Source of the DNA: JAIEPT01 sp038217425
Lineage (GTDB): Bacteria; Planctomycetota; Planctomycetia; Gemmatales; Gemmataceae
Direction of reading: 5' to 3'
DNA: 9,314 nucleotides
Assembly (NCBI GenBank): GCA_038217425.1
Contig: JBBQPM010000236.1
Location: 1-9,314 of the forward strand
The notes under the pieces are model-generated. The model had not been told where the DNA came from. It searched no databases and worked only from the letters and a program-made list of their open reading frames with translations. Of this stretch, positions 8,810 to 9,314 are shown piece after piece; the stretch's first letter is position 1; each line of letters starts with the position of its first letter. Made by a program: the position numbers and the translations under genes.

Positions 8810-9256
8810 GTTACAGTCCTTGAAGAAGATTGGTGGAAACTCAACACATTCACGTATCGACGAGATTCCACGATTTGTCCAAGTCCATTCGGGATATGAG
8901 ACCGGCAGCAGAGCAAATCGCAGGGCATTATCCGCCCCACAGGTGCACGCCGCATAAACGGCACAGAATGACGAATGACCGGTTGTGCCGATTGTAACGG
9001 CGGTTTCCAATCGCGAATTTGGGCGTACCTCGCCCGCAACTGAGGCGATTCACCGCTAGGCTTTTTTTATCCGAGAGATGTTCTTGGCGAGCCGACGGGA
9101 AACGATTGCACGGGGGCGCCGACGATCCCGAGGCCTAGTGTCTAGCTTGCTCGGAATGCAATTGGGCCAAAGGACCAGCCCTTTCAACGTTGACTAGCCT
9201 TACGTATCATACTGACGGGTAACGGATTAGTTTCTTTTTTTTGCAAGGGTTCAAGG
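8810..9256. other. Intergenic region, 447 nt, no convincing gene
   Basis: It separates divergently read genes and should hold both promoters. On the minus strand GATAAT (8932-8927) and TACAAT (8996-8991) resemble -10 boxes but lack a good -35 at the right distance. On the plus strand TTGACT (9190-9195) resembles a -35, with no matching -10 at 17 nt. It overlaps a perfect 10-bp palindrome TCAACGTTGA (9184-9193). A small hairpin is possible at 9128-9154 (CCGAG/CTCGG plus CTAG/CTAG). T-tracts occur at 9062-9068 and 9235-9242. The short frames here have no protein-like character, and no tRNA or known RNA motif was recognised. Confidence 0.5.
8817..8821 (-). promoter_or_regulatory. Ribosome-binding site AAGGA that fixes the BBP7 start
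   Basis: AAGGA on the minus strand is separated by 7 nt from the ATG at 8809. With the signal peptide that begins there, it selects 8809 over the longer in-frame start at 9010. Confidence 0.7.
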
Positions 9257-9314
9257 ATGATCCTTCCACCAAAGCGCCCGCAGCCACCCAAACCTACGCT
9301 CTTGGACAAACTGC
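9257..9314 (+). CDS. Start of an unidentified protein, cut by window edge
   Basis: An ATG at 9257 opens a frame that runs to the window end without a stop (MILPPKRPQPPKPTLLDKL, 19 codons). An AAGGG ribosome-like site at 9245-9249 lies 7 nt before it. The start is Pro/Lys-rich and has no signal peptide, so a cytoplasmic protein is more likely. Too little is visible to assign a family. It is divergent from the BBP7 gene across the 447-nt region. Confidence 0.45.
   Translation, partial: MILPPKRPQPPKPTLLDKL

Noticed and set aside
8810..9010. 67-residue N-terminal extension of the BBP7 protein
   Set aside because: It would bury the signal peptide at 8809 inside the chain and lacks a ribosome site. 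AAGGA at 8817-8821 supports the shorter protein.
9236..9265. tRNA-like GGTTCAAGGAT string near 9248
   Set aside because: It resembles a T-loop only superficially. No acceptor, D or anticodon arms pair around it, and it overlaps a plausible ribosome site and start codon.

Overview
The window looks like a piece of a high-GC Planctomycetota chromosome. This rests on a BBP7-type outer-membrane beta-barrel protein (a family greatly expanded in planctomycetes), exported Ala/Lys-rich TPR proteins with an 'A|Q' signal cleavage site, a short Pro/Gln-rich exported protein, and strong GC bias at third codon positions that creates very long antisense ORFs. I cannot name genus or species. No mobile element, CRISPR array, tRNA or rRNA was found.

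Layout. (1) 1-1901, plus: the 3' ~98% of dnaK (Hsp70 chaperone), whose first dozen or so codons lie upstream of the window. (2) 1917-1974: a large imperfect hairpin between converging genes. (3) 6532 down to 1984, minus: a two-gene operon with a recognisable promoter at 6575-6603. Its first gene is a 1141-aa exported helical-repeat protein without cysteine. Its second, 22 nt further on, is a 366-aa exported protein with a small beta-rich N-terminal segment and C-terminal TPR-like repeats. (4) 6604-7498, plus: a structured leader, then a near-perfect Shine-Dalgarno and a 28-codon signal-peptide-like segment. An in-frame TGA follows, and the same frame then stays open for a Pro/Gln-rich linker and a compact C-terminal domain. 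This is a gene with one nonsense mutation, a sequencing error, or a recoded or reinitiating gene. (5) 7513-7544: an intrinsic terminator serving the minus-strand gene. (6) 8809 down to 7574, minus: the BBP7-family porin-like protein. (7) 8810-9256: a 447-nt stretch with no convincing gene. (8) 9257-end, plus: the first 19 codons of a gene running out of the window.

Working together: DnaK is general housekeeping and need not relate to the rest. The other four genes all appear to encode envelope or exported proteins: two periplasmic helical scaffolds made together, one small exported protein, and one outer-membrane barrel. No defence or biosynthetic system is evident. The items most worth a second look are the in-frame TGA at 6887 with a hairpin just after it, a ~15-residue insertion in DnaK beside its J-domain contact site, and the uncharacterised TPR protein pair.
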